Positions 1 to 7,866 of a stretch of DNA of 45,659 bases are shown here, in pieces. The position numbers were made by a program, and so were the translations under genes. Under the pieces are notes generated by a model. That model was given only the letters and a program-made list of their open reading frames with translations, did not search any database and was not told where the DNA came from. This DNA is from Streptomyces sp. H27-H1 (GTDB lineage: Bacteria > Actinomycetota > Actinomycetes > Streptomycetales > Streptomycetaceae): the NCBI RefSeq assembly GCF_026627445.1, contig NZ_JAPNLJ010000053.1, forward strand, positions 1-45,659. The letters are read 5' to 3'. Every line of letters starts with the position of its first letter. Within the stretch, counting starts at the first letter, position 1.

Positions 1-93
1 AAGGCTCCCAGTAGACGACTGGGTTGATAGGCCAGATGTGGAAGCCCGGTAACGGGTGGAGCTGACTGGTACTAATAGGCCGAGGGCTTGTCC
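1..93 (+). rRNA. 23S rRNA, 3' end (partial)
   Basis: The window opens inside the last helices of the large-subunit rRNA. The segment with the universal 3'-terminal string ctgactggtactaatagg (62-79), followed by ccgagggcttg, is the classic actinobacterial 23S end. The 5' part lies outside the window. The exact mature 3' end is uncertain by several bases because its pairing partner at the 23S 5' end is not present. The spacer to 5S (about 94-200) has the usual A/T-richer processing sequence and holds no tRNA. Confidence 0.95.
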
Positions 94-200
94 TCAGTTG
101 CTCGCGTCCACTGTGTTAGTTCTGAAGCAACGAACGGTTGCTGGTTTCTAGAGCTAGAACATAACTATAAAGTGTGCTTGTTCGCTCGAAACCGATTAGG

Positions 201-319
201 GTTTCGGTGGTCATAGCGTTAGGGAAACGCCCGGTTACATTCCGAACCCGGAAGCTAAGCCTTTCAGCGCCGATGGTACTGCAGGGGGGACCCTGTGGGA
301 GAGTAGGACGCCGCCGAAC
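201..319 (+). rRNA. 5S rRNA, complete
   Basis: This is a 119-nt segment whose ends pair (gtttcggtgg at 201-210 with ccgccgaac at 311-319). Inside it are the conserved 5S loop sequence ccgaacccggaagctaagcc (243-262) and gggagagtaggacgccgcc near the 3' end. It follows 23S by about 100 nt, completing an rrn operon of 16S-23S-5S type. No tRNA gene follows it. Confidence 0.97.
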
Positions 320-327
320 AATTTTTC

Positions 328-380
328 AAAGGACCCCTGGTCCAGCGTTCAACGCTGGACCAGGGGTCCTTTTTTGTTTT
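328..380 (+). terminator. rrn operon intrinsic terminator
   Basis: An about 20-bp perfect stem (328-347 with 353-372, left arm aaaggacccctggtccagcg) closes a 5-nt loop and is followed by a T-rich run ttttttgtttt. It lies 8 nt after the 5S 3' end, so it is the terminator of the rRNA operon. Confidence 0.95.
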
Positions 381-460
381 CACAGCTTTACGCCGAAGCG
401 CGGCCATGGGTTGGTTGCGCAAGAATGACTAGCGGTACCCCGAAGACAGGAGTCACACCC

Positions 461-3058
461 ATGTCCAACTCTCCCGACGATCGTCCGGAGCGCGAGCCTC
501 GGCGCAACGACGGCGGTGACAGGGGCGGCTACCGCGGGGGCCGTGACGACCGTGGCGGCGAGCGTCCGCCGTTCCGCCGCGATGATCGCGGTGACCGTCC
601 CACCGGTGGCGGCGACCGCCCCTCTGGCGGTGGCTTCCGCCGCGATGACCGTGGTGGCCGTCCCGCCGGCGGCGGCGGCGACCGTCCGTCGTACCCGCGT
701 CGCGATGACCGTGGCGGCGACCGTCCCACCGGTGGTGGCGACCGCCCTTCCGGTGGTGGCTTCCGCCGCGATGACCGTGGTGGCCGTCCCGCCGGCGGCG
801 GCGACCGTCCGTCGTACCCTCGTCGTGACGACCGTGGCGGCGACCGCCCCTCTGGTGGTGGCTTCCGTGGGAACGACCGCGGGGACCGTCCCTCCTTCCC
901 GCGTCGTGACGACCGTGGAGACCGTCCCACTGGTGGCGGTGACCGTCCGTCGTACCCGCGTCGCGATGACCGTGGCGGCGACCGCCCCACCGGTGGTGGC
1001 TTCCGCGGCAACGACCGTGGCGACCGTCCCTCTGGTGGTGGCTTCCGCGGTAACGACCGCGGTGACCGTCCCTCGTACCCCCGTCGCGATGACGACCGTG
1101 GTGGCGACCGTCCCTCGTTCCCGCGTCGCGATGACCGTGGTGGGGACCGTCCCACCGGTGGTGGCTTCCGCGGCAACGACCGTGGGGACCGTCCCTCTGG
1201 TGGTGGCTTCCGCGGTAACGACCGCGGTGACCGTCCCTCTGGTGGTGGCTTCCGCGGTAACGACCGTGGCGACCGCCCGTCCGGTGGTGGCTTCCGCGGT
1301 AACGACCGCGGCGATCGTCCGTCCTTCCCGCGTCGTGACGACCGTGGAGACCGTCCCACTGGTGGCGGTGACCGTCCGTCGTACCCGCGTCGCGATGACC
1401 GTGGTGGGGACCGTCCCACCGGTGGCGGCTTCCGCGGCAACGACCGTGGCGACCGTCCCTCGTACCCGCGTCGTGACGACGACCGTGGTGGGTTCCGCGG
1501 CGGTCGTGACGACCGTGGCGGCGACCGCCCCTCGTACCCGCGTCGCGACGACCGTGGAGACCGTCCCACTGGTGGCGGTGACCGTCCGTCCTTCCCGCGT
1601 CGTGACGACCGGGGCGGTGACCGCCCCGCTGGCGGCGGTGACCGTCCGTCGTACCCGCGTCGCGATGACCGTGGTGGGGACCGTCCCACCGGTGGTGGCT
1701 TCCGCGGCAACGACCGCGGTGACCGTCCCTCGTACCCGCGTCGTGACGACCGCGGCGGCGACCGGCCGTCCTTCCCGCGTCGTGACGACCGTGGTGGGGA
1801 CCGTCCCACCGGTGGTGGCTTCCGTGGGAACGACCGCGGTGACCGCCCCTCCGGTGGTGGCTTCCGCGGTAACGACCGTGGCGACCGCCCGTCCTTCCCG
1901 CCTCGTGACGACCGGGGTGGCGAGCGTCCCTCGTACCCCCGTCGCGATGACGACCGTGGTGGGTTCCGCGGCGGTCGTGACGACCGTGGCGGCGACCGCC
2001 CCTCGTACCCGCGTCGCGATGACCGGGGTGGCGACCGTGGTGGGTTCCGTGGTCGTGACGACCGGGGTGGCGACCGCGACTTCCGTGCGGACCGGGAGCC
2101 GGTCAAGCGGCTTCCGATCGACGACGACATCACCGGTTTCGAGATCGACTCCGACGTTCGCCAGGAGCTCCTGAGCCTGCCCAAGGGGCTGGCCGAGGAA
2201 GTCTCCAAGAACCTGGTCATGGTGGCCCGGCTGATCGACGAGGACCCGGAACAGGCGTACGCGTACTCGCGCATCGCCCTGCGTCTGGCCTCCCGTGTCG
2301 CCGCCGTGCGCGAGGCTGCCGGCTTCGCCGCCTACGCCACGCAGAAGTACGCCGAGGCGATCGCGGAGTTCCGCGCCGCCAAGCGGATGACCGGTTCGGT
2401 CGAGCTGTGGCCCGTCATCGCCGACTGCGAGCGCGGCCTCGGCCGTCCGGAGCGGGCACTGGCCATGGCCGGCGAGCCCGAGGTGCAGAAGCTGGACAAG
2501 GCCGGCCAGGTCGAGATGCGACTCGTCGCGGCCGGTGCCCGGCGGGACATGGACCAGCTCGACGCCGCCATCGTGACCTTGCAGAGCCCGGAGCTGGCCT
2601 CCAACTCCGTGCAGCCGTGGACCGCGCGTCTGCGCTACGCCTACGCGGACGCCCTGCTGGCGGCCGGCCGTGAGGACGAGGCGCGCGAGTGGTTCGCCAA
2701 GACCCTCGAGGCCGACAAGGACGGGGCCACGGACGCCTCCGACCGTCTCGCCGAGCTGGACGGTGTCGAGTTCGTCGACGCCTCCGCCGCTGACGACGAG
2801 GACGCCGATGTCGAGGACCGCGACGTCGAGGACCGCGATGTCGAGGACGACTTCGACGACGAGGACGACGAGGACGACGACCCGGAGGTCGTGGCGGCCG
2901 AGCGCGCCTCCGACCAGGCCGAGTACTACGACGAGGACGACGACGAGTACGAGGGCGACCCTGACGCCGATGTCGACGTCACCGACGAGGTCGTCGTTCT
3001 CGACGAGGACGAGGACGAGGACGGCCGCGACGAGGCCGGGGCCCGCGACCAGGGCTGA
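461..3058 (+). CDS. RG/DR-repeat protein with TPR-like domain and acidic tail
   Basis: This is an 865-residue protein of unknown function. The ATG at 461 is chosen because it follows an acaggagt ribosome site at 446-453; earlier in-frame starts run into the rrn terminator. Residues about 15-545 are a low-complexity array of 12-15-residue units such as DRPSYPRRDDRGG and DRPTGGGFRGNDRG, rich in Arg, Asp, Gly and Pro. Residues about 550-775 are helical and Ala/Leu/Arg-rich with TPR-like pairs (for example AIAEFRAAKR and DEAREWFAKTLEAD). Residues about 776-865 are a tail dominated by Asp and Glu. RGG-type tails plus TPR folds suggest RNA or ribosome association and possible condensate formation; this is inference from composition and from its position beside an rRNA operon. 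It is monocistronic between two terminators. Similar Streptomyces genes are usually annotated only as TPR proteins. Confidence 0.88.
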   Translation: MSNSPDDRPEREPRRNDGGDRGGYRGGRDDRGGERPPFRRDDRGDRPTGGGDRPSGGGFRRDDRGGRPAGGGGDRPSYPRRDDRGGDRPTGGGDRPSGGGFRRDDRGGRPAGGGDRPSYPRRDDRGGDRPSGGGFRGNDRGDRPSFPRRDDRGDRPTGGGDRPSYPRRDDRGGDRPTGGGFRGNDRGDRPSGGGFRGNDRGDRPSYPRRDDDRGGDRPSFPRRDDRGGDRPTGGGFRGNDRGDRPSGGGFRGNDRGDRPSGGGFRGNDRGDRPSGGGFRGNDRGDRPSFPRRDDRGDRPTGGGDRPSYPRRDDRGGDRPTGGGFRGNDRGDRPSYPRRDDDRGGFRGGRDDRGGDRPSYPRRDDRGDRPTGGGDRPSFPRRDDRGGDRPAGGGDRPSYPRRDDRGGDRPTGGGFRGNDRGDRPSYPRRDDRGGDRPSFPRRDDRGGDRPTGGGFRGNDRGDRPSGGGFRGNDRGDRPSFPPRDDRGGERPSYPRRDDDRGGFRGGRDDRGGDRPSYPRRDDRGGDRGGFRGRDDRGGDRDFRADREPVKRLPIDDDITGFEIDSDVRQELLSLPKGLAEEVSKNLVMVARLIDEDPEQAYAYSRIALRLASRVAAVREAAGFAAYATQKYAEAIAEFRAAKRMTGSVELWPVIADCERGLGRPERALAMAGEPEVQKLDKAGQVEMRLVAAGARRDMDQLDAAIVTLQSPELASNSVQPWTARLRYAYADALLAAGREDEAREWFAKTLEADKDGATDASDRLAELDGVEFVDASAADDEDADVEDRDVEDRDVEDDFDDEDDEDDDPEVVAAERASDQAEYYDEDDDEYEGDPDADVDVTDEVVVLDEDEDEDGRDEAGARDQG
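490..2105 (+). repeat. Coding tandem repeat array (RG/DR-rich units)
   Basis: About 1.6 kb of in-frame tandem and interspersed DNA repeats. Recurrent blocks include ggtggtggcttccgcgg, aacgaccgtggcgaccg and tcgtacccgcgtcgcgatga in shuffled order. Copies differ mainly at synonymous positions (gaccgt/gaccgc, cgcgat/cgtgac), so the amino-acid pattern is kept while the DNA drifts. Such arrays are prone to slippage and recombination, and the length probably varies between strains. Confidence 0.9.
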
Positions 3059-3066
3059 GTGAACTG

Positions 3067-3108
3067 AAAAGGGCGGTACCCCCGATGGGGGTACCGCCCT
3101 TTTTTGTT
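3067..3108. terminator. Bidirectional terminator between convergent genes
   Basis: A 13-bp stem gggcggtaccccc / gggggtaccgccc with loop gat is flanked by an A-run on the left (aaaa) and a T-run on the right (tttttt). It can therefore terminate both the repeat-protein gene (plus strand) and the DUF1015 gene (minus strand), which ends 11 nt away. Confidence 0.93.
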
Positions 3109-3118
3109 GTCCGGGCCG

Positions 3119-4390
3119 TCAGTCCAGGCTGCGCAGGACCAGGCCGGTGGCCGGCTTCGGGCCGAAAGAGGTGGACTTGCGGGGCATTGTCACGCCCTGG
3201 CGGGCCAGCTCACGTACGACCGACTCGCGTACCGGGTGCAGCAGGACGGCGGTGCCGCCGAGGCGCTCCGCCATCTCGACGGTCGCTTCGGTGTCGTGGA
3301 TGTACGAGATCTGGTCGGCGGAGTCGGGGACGGCCCAGAGCGTGTCCAGCAGGGTCGCGTGCAGGACCGTGGCGTCCAGCCGGCGCCAGGCCTCGGGGCG
3401 GTCGCCGCGGACCGTGCGCTCGATCAGGGTCGGCTCGGGGTCGGTGACCAGGTGGAAGGTGCCGTCGCCGGTGAGGAGGAAGGCGTTGCCGAGCTCCGCG
3501 GCCTCGGCCAGGGCCTCCATGGCGGCGGGCAGCGGCCCGTCGACCGTGCGGACGCCGAAGCGGCCGTCGAGGGCGGCCAGGGCCTCGGCGGGTGCCAGGC
3601 GTCGGAGCAGCCGGTGGATCGCGCGGACCTGCAGTGGGTAGCGGGCGGTGTCGACGAGGAGGACCAGGCCGAAGTCCCAGGGGGTGGGGGAGTCGTGCTC
3701 CTCCTGGAGGCGCAGGTACGTCGCCCAGCGGTGGTGGCCGTCGGCGATGAGGGCCTGCCGGTCGCCCAGGTCGGCGGTGATCGCCGCCAGGTCGGCGGGG
3801 TCCGTGATGGCCCAAAGCCGGTGCTGGAAGCCGTCCTCGGTGGTGGTGGAGAACAGCGGCGTGCACCGGGCGGTGCGTTCGACGACCGCCGCCGCGCCCA
3901 CCGCCGGATCGTCGCCGAGGTAAGTGAGGAGGAGCGGTTCGAGGTTGGCCGAGGTGGCGCGCATCAGGCCGGCGCGGTCGGTGACCACGTGGGGCATGAC
4001 GTCCTCGTGGGGGAGGACGATCCCGGCGTCGGCGGCGGAGAGGGCCAGGGCCCCGATGACCCCGCGCTGGAGCAGCTCGCCCTTGCGCTGCTCGTAGACG
4101 TAGAGGGCGGGCTCCGGGTCGGCGCTGAGGATGCCCTCGGCGAGCCAGTCGCGCAGGGTGTGCGCCGCCTGCTGGTTGCGGGCGGCGGGGGTGTCGGCCT
4201 GAGGGAGGATCAGGCGGACGATGTTGTGCGGGTCGGCGGACTCCAGGTGGTTGAGTCCGTCGGGGCGCACGACCACGTCGTACGGCGGCGAGGTCACGGC
4301 GGCCAGACTGCCGACGCGCTCGGGGACGTAGCGCAGGCCGTGGAACGGGATCAGGCGCAGTCCGTGGTCCGCGGTACCAGATGTGGTCAT
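3119..4390 (-). CDS. DUF1015 family protein
   Basis: A 423-residue protein of the DUF1015 family, whose biochemical role is not established. The start is the ATG at 4390 (MTTSGTADHG). The family N-terminus is seen at residues 12-40, with IPFHGLRYVP followed by the SPPYDVV segment, and the diagnostic DGHHR motif is at residues 217-221. The family is sometimes labelled SpoOJ/ParA/ParB/repB-like in databases, but nothing here shows a DNA-partitioning function. It is divergent from the HAD phosphatase gene, sharing a 113-bp control region, and converges on the repeat-protein gene. I am confident in the family and cannot assign a function. Confidence 0.88.
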   Translation of the reverse strand: MTTSGTADHGLRLIPFHGLRYVPERVGSLAAVTSPPYDVVVRPDGLNHLESADPHNIVRLILPQADTPAARNQQAAHTLRDWLAEGILSADPEPALYVYEQRKGELLQRGVIGALALSAADAGIVLPHEDVMPHVVTDRAGLMRATSANLEPLLLTYLGDDPAVGAAAVVERTARCTPLFSTTTEDGFQHRLWAITDPADLAAITADLGDRQALIADGHHRWATYLRLQEEHDSPTPWDFGLVLLVDTARYPLQVRAIHRLLRRLAPAEALAALDGRFGVRTVDGPLPAAMEALAEAAELGNAFLLTGDGTFHLVTDPEPTLIERTVRGDRPEAWRRLDATVLHATLLDTLWAVPDSADQISYIHDTEATVEMAERLGGTAVLLHPVRESVVRELARQGVTMPRKSTSFGPKPATGLVLRSLD

Positions 4391-4428
4391 TGATGAATCG
4401 TAAGACGCGTCTCGCCATGCGGGATGAT

Positions 4429-4478
4429 CGGGGGAGTACGGAAACCGGACAAGATCGATCTCCCCCGGCGCATGCCGG
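4429..4478. promoter_or_regulatory. Inverted repeats in the DUF1015/HAD divergent region
   Basis: An 8-bp inverted repeat cgggggag (4429-4436) / ctcccccg (4460-4467) partly overlaps a second palindrome ccggcgcatgccgg (4465-4478). Both sit just upstream of the HAD start and its AGGAGG ribosome site. They could be an operator or an mRNA structure; no regulator is suggested by the sequence. Confidence 0.3.
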
Positions 4479-4503
4479 GAGGGACCCAGGAGGAGCGGAC
4501 ACC

Positions 4504-5556
4504 ATGACCCGGCAGAGCAGGACCATTCCCGCGGGCAGCGAGCGGAGTCTGCACCAGGCGTACGACACGGCCCTGCTGGACCTCGACGGGGTGGTGTACG
4601 CGGGCGGGGAGGCCATCGCGCACGCCGTGGACTCACTCGCCGCCGCGCGGTCCGACGGGATGCACCTGGCGTACGTCACGAACAACGCGCTGCGCACCCC
4701 GGACGCGGTCGCGGAGCACCTGAGCGAGCTGGGGATCCCGACGGAGGCCGGCGAGGTGATCACCTCCGCGCAGGCGGTGGCCCGGCTCATCGCCGAGCAG
4801 GTGGAGCCCGGGTCGAAGGTGCTGGTGATCGGCGGCGAGGGACTGCGGGTCGCGCTGCGCGAACGCGGGCTGGTGCCGGTGGACTCCGCCGAGGAGGAGG
4901 GCCTCGCCGCGGTGGTCCAGGGGTACGGGGGCCCCGATCTGCCGTGGGGCCGGTTCGCGGAGGCCTCGTACGCGATCAACCGCGGGGTGCCGTGGTACGC
5001 CTCGAACACCGACCTGACGATTCCGGGGCCGCGGGGGATCGCGCCGGGCAACGGGGCCGCCGTGGAGGTCGTACGGATCGCCACGGGCGCCGAACCCCAG
5101 GTGGCGGGCAAGCCGCTGCCCCCGATGCACCGCGAGACCGTGCTGCGGACCGGCGCGAAGCGGCCGCTGGTGGTCGGAGACCGGCTGGACACGGACATCG
5201 AGGGCGCCTTCAACGGGGACGTGGACTCGCTGCTGGTACTGACCGGGGTGACGGACGGGGCGCAGCTGCTGCGGGCCGAGCCGAAGTACCGGCCGACGTA
5301 CGTGGACCGCGACCTGCGCGGGCTGCTGACCGGGCAGCCGGACGTGGTCGCGGCCGACGGGGGCGGGTTCCGCTGCGGGGGCTGGAGCGCGGTCGCGCTG
5401 GACGGCGTACTGGAGCTGCGCGGTGACGACGGCGGACCGCTCGAGCTCGACGCGGTCGACGGGCTGCGGGCGCTGTGCGCGGCGGCCTGGACGCAGGCGG
5501 GGGACGGCTCGTGCGGGCTGGACGCGGGGAAGGCGTTGGCCCGGCTGGGGCTGTAG
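4504..5556 (+). CDS. HAD-IIA (NagD-like) sugar/nucleotide phosphatase
   Basis: A 350-residue haloacid-dehalogenase hydrolase of subfamily IIA, cytosolic by lack of a signal. The nucleophile motif is LLDLDGVVY (DLDG at residues 26-29). The second motif is YVTNN about residue 60, and the Mg-binding C-terminal motif is VVGDRLDTDIEGA near residue 227. The N-terminal layout resembles NagD and p-nitrophenyl-phosphatase-like enzymes. The in vivo substrate cannot be read from the sequence. The start is the ATG at 4504, behind a strong aggaggag site at 4488-4495. The C-terminal about 80 residues beyond the HAD core look degenerate and could be a small accessory region. A GC-rich hairpin at 5584-5604 follows the gene. 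Confidence 0.88.
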   Translation: MTRQSRTIPAGSERSLHQAYDTALLDLDGVVYAGGEAIAHAVDSLAAARSDGMHLAYVTNNALRTPDAVAEHLSELGIPTEAGEVITSAQAVARLIAEQVEPGSKVLVIGGEGLRVALRERGLVPVDSAEEEGLAAVVQGYGGPDLPWGRFAEASYAINRGVPWYASNTDLTIPGPRGIAPGNGAAVEVVRIATGAEPQVAGKPLPPMHRETVLRTGAKRPLVVGDRLDTDIEGAFNGDVDSLLVLTGVTDGAQLLRAEPKYRPTYVDRDLRGLLTGQPDVVAADGGGFRCGGWSAVALDGVLELRGDDGGPLELDAVDGLRALCAAAWTQAGDGSCGLDAGKALARLGL

Positions 5557-5583
5557 GGGGATGTCAGGGCTGTGCGGGCTGTG

Positions 5584-5604
5584 CGGGCCGGTCGTGCCGG
5601 CCCG
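5584..5604 (+). terminator. GC-rich hairpin after HAD gene
   Basis: Stem cgggccgg / ccggcccg with loop tcgtg lies 28 nt after the stop codon. There is no T-run, as is common for Streptomyces hairpin terminators. A second hairpin aagggccc / gggccctt (5681-5703) lies nearer the importer operon. Confidence 0.5.
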
Positions 5605-5722
5605 TTGACCCGCTGTCGGCGGGCCGGCGCCGGGTATTCGCTGGTCGGGGCCGGTCCTGGTCGGCCGGGTCGGCGGGACCAAGGGCCCGGACGAAGGGCC
5701 CTTCGGGGGGCCTGAGCACGGC

Positions 5723-5741
5723 AGAGGGTAGGCTAGCCTAA
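5723..5741 (+). promoter_or_regulatory. Iron-box-like operator (DmdR/IdeR type) on importer promoter
   Basis: The 19-bp sequence agagggtaggctagcctaa matches the remembered actinobacterial DtxR-family iron-box consensus TTAGGTTAGGCTAACCTAA at 15 of 19 positions, with the central AGGCTAgCCTAA half intact. It ends 5 nt before the GTG start of the first permease and overlaps possible -10 hexamers (TAGGCT 5729-5734 or TAGCCT 5734-5739). Repression by an iron-loaded DmdR/IdeR protein is inferred. Confidence 0.72.
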
Positions 5742-5746
5742 CTTTT

Positions 5747-6793
5747 GTGTTGGTCGAGAGTCCCCCCGAACTGAGCGCGGCGCCCGTCGCCGCCACCCGC
5801 TCGCGTCACGGCGCGCGAGCCGCCGGTCTGCTCGCCGCCTTCGGCGTGCTCGCGCTGATCGCGGTGGCGAGCATCGCCGTCGGCGCCAAGCAGATGCCCC
5901 TCCACGAGGTCTGGCACGGCCTGTTCCACTACTCCGGGACGAGCTCCGACGTCGTGGTGCGGGACCTGCGGGTCCCGCGCACCCTCCTCGGGATGCTCGT
6001 CGGCCTCGGCCTCGGGCTGTCCGGCGCCGTGATGCAGGCACTGACCCGCAACCCGCTGGCCGAGCCCGGCGTCCTCGGGGTCAACGCGGGGGCCGCGGCC
6101 GCCGTCGTATCGGCCATCAGCTTCTTCGGGGCCTCCTCGCTGAGCGAGTTCGTGTGGTGGGCCTTCCTCGGCGCCGCCGTCGTCTCCGTGGTCGTGTACG
6201 TGCTCGGCGGCAGCCGCAGCGCCACCCCCGTGCGCCTGGCACTCGCCGGTACGGCCGCCAGCGCGGCCCTGGTCGGGTACATCAACGCCGTCCAGCTGAT
6301 GGACAGCAAGGCGCTGGACAAGCTCCGCTTCTGGACCGTCGGCTCGCTGGCCTCCGCGAACATGGAGACCGTCCGGCAAGTGGCGCCCTTCCTGCTGGTC
6401 GGCGCCGTCCTCGCGCTCTGCCTGGGCCGGCCGCTCAACGCCATGGCCATGGGCGACGACACGGCACGGGCACTCGGCGCGAACCTGACGCGGACCCGGA
6501 TCGGCGCGGTGATCGCCATCACCCTGCTGTGCGGGGCCGCGACCGCCGCCTGTGGGCCGATCGTCTTCGTCGGCCTGATGATCCCGCACCTCGTACGGTT
6601 CTTCACCGGTCCGGACGTGCGCTGGGTGCTCGCCTACTCGGCGGTGCTCTCCCCCGTCCTGCTGCTCGGCGCCGACGTCATCGGCCGGGTCGTCACCCGG
6701 CCCGCCGAACTCCAGGTCGGCATCGTCACCGCGCTCATCGGCGGACCCGTCTTCATCTACCTCGTCCGTCGCAAGAGGATGGCCCAGCTGTGA
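5747..6793 (+). CDS. FecCD-family iron-siderophore ABC permease 1
   Basis: A 348-residue polytopic inner-membrane permease of the FecCD/BtuC family, which forms the channel of siderophore, heme or cobalamin importers. Conserved elements are LRVPRTLLGMLVG followed by GLSGAVMQALTRNPLAEP (about residues 66-100) and GPIVFVGLMIPHLVR (about residues 268-282), the region that docks the ATPase. The GTG at 5747 has no visible ribosome site, and a -10-like TAGCCT ends 7 nt upstream, so a leaderless transcript is plausible. It is followed with a 4-nt overlap by a second permease and then an ATPase. No substrate-binding lipoprotein gene is in the cluster, so the ligand is unknown; the iron box points to a ferric siderophore. 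Confidence 0.93.
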   Translation: MLVESPPELSAAPVAATRSRHGARAAGLLAAFGVLALIAVASIAVGAKQMPLHEVWHGLFHYSGTSSDVVVRDLRVPRTLLGMLVGLGLGLSGAVMQALTRNPLAEPGVLGVNAGAAAAVVSAISFFGASSLSEFVWWAFLGAAVVSVVVYVLGGSRSATPVRLALAGTAASAALVGYINAVQLMDSKALDKLRFWTVGSLASANMETVRQVAPFLLVGAVLALCLGRPLNAMAMGDDTARALGANLTRTRIGAVIAITLLCGAATAACGPIVFVGLMIPHLVRFFTGPDVRWVLAYSAVLSPVLLLGADVIGRVVTRPAELQVGIVTALIGGPVFIYLVRRKRMAQL

Positions 6794-7866
6794 CAGTGAC
6801 CGACGCACCCGCCAGGGCGCGCACGGGCCGGACCGGGCCCCGGCCGCTACGCCTGCCCGGCGGGATGTCGCTGCGCGTGGAGCGGCGCGCGCTGGGCGTG
6901 GGGGTACTGCTCCTGGTGCTCGTACTGGCGACGGCCGTCCTGCTCATCGGCACCGGCGACTTCGACATCGCCCCGTGGGACGTCGTACGGACCCTGCTGG
7001 GCAACGGCACGCCCGCGCACGAGTTCATCATCAACGACCTGCGGCTGCCGCGGGTCCTGGTCGCCGTCCTGGTGGGGGCGGCCCTCGGCATGTCCGGCGC
7101 CGTCTTCCAGTCCGTCTCGCGCAATCCGCTCGGATCCCCGGACGTGCTCGGCTTCGGCTACGGATCGGCCGTCGGCGCGCTGACCGTCATCGTGCTGTTC
7201 AACGGAGGCGCCGGCCAGGTGGCCGCCGGGGCGCTGGTGGGCGGAGTGGTGGCCGGGTTCGCCGTGTACCTGCTCGCCTACAAGAAAGGCATCCACGGCT
7301 ACCGGCTGGTCCTCGTCGGCATCGGCACCTCCGCGATGCTGATCGCCGTCATCCAGTACCTGCTGACGAAGGCGCAGCTCGTCGAGGCCACCAGCGCGAT
7401 GGTCTGGCTGACCGGCTCGCTGGCCGGCCGGGACTGGGCGCAGGTCTGGCCCCTGCTCGCGAGCTGCGCGGTGCTGTTCCCGCTGGTCCTCGGCCAGAGC
7501 CGGGCGCTGCGGATGATCGAGATGGGCGACGACGCGGCGTACGCCGTCGGGGTGCGGGTGGAGCGGACCCGGCTGCTGCTGATGGTGGCGGCGATCCTGC
7601 TCACCACCGCGGCCAGCGCCGCGGCCGGGCCGATCACCTTCGTCGCGCTGGCCGCGCCGCAGCTCGCACGCCGGCTGACCCGGTCGCCCGGAGCGAGCCT
7701 GCTGACCGGCGCCCTGATGGGCGCACTCCTGCTGCTGGTGTCCGACTGGGCCTCGCAGCGGGCCTTCGGCGCCGACCAGTTGCCGGTGGGGGTGGTGACG
7801 GGTCTGGTCGGCGGCGTCTACCTGCTGTGGCTGCTCGTCACCGAACGCAAGGCGGGCCGCATATGA
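6790..7866 (+). CDS. FecCD-family iron-siderophore ABC permease 2
   Basis: A 358-residue second permease, forming a heterodimer channel with its neighbour by analogy with FecC/FecD pairs. It shows LRLPRVLVAVLVG and GMSGAVFQSVSRNPLGSPD (about residues 82-118) and the ATPase-coupling segment GPITFVALAAPQLARRL (about residue 279). The GTG start at 6790 overlaps the upstream stop as GTGA, with gagga at 6776-6780 as ribosome site, so translation is probably coupled. About 20 charged and Gly/Arg-rich residues precede the first membrane helix. Confidence 0.93.
   Translation: MTVTDAPARARTGRTGPRPLRLPGGMSLRVERRALGVGVLLLVLVLATAVLLIGTGDFDIAPWDVVRTLLGNGTPAHEFIINDLRLPRVLVAVLVGAALGMSGAVFQSVSRNPLGSPDVLGFGYGSAVGALTVIVLFNGGAGQVAAGALVGGVVAGFAVYLLAYKKGIHGYRLVLVGIGTSAMLIAVIQYLLTKAQLVEATSAMVWLTGSLAGRDWAQVWPLLASCAVLFPLVLGQSRALRMIEMGDDAAYAVGVRVERTRLLLMVAAILLTTAASAAAGPITFVALAAPQLARRLTRSPGASLLTGALMGALLLLVSDWASQRAFGADQLPVGVVTGLVGGVYLLWLLVTERKAGRI

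Noticed and set aside
174..428. Small open frame across 5S rRNA and terminator
   Set aside because: It overlaps the 5S gene and the terminator hairpin and has no ribosome site.
94..460. tRNA gene after the rRNA operon
   Set aside because: No cloverleaf or T-loop ggttcgaatc-like sequence is visible.
490..2105. CRISPR-like array
   Set aside because: Units are contiguous and coding, with no unique spacers and no cas genes nearby.
516..2274. Long open frames in the two other readings of the RG repeat (about 550 and 580 residues)
   Set aside because: They arise because a repetitive GC-rich unit contains no stop in several frames. Their products are monotonous V/A/T or P/R/S repeats without ribosome sites, and third-position GC bias supports only the 461-3058 frame.
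3104..4393. 429-residue plus-strand frame opposite DUF1015
   Set aside because: Antisense shadow of a clear family member; composition is Val/Gly/Arg artefact.
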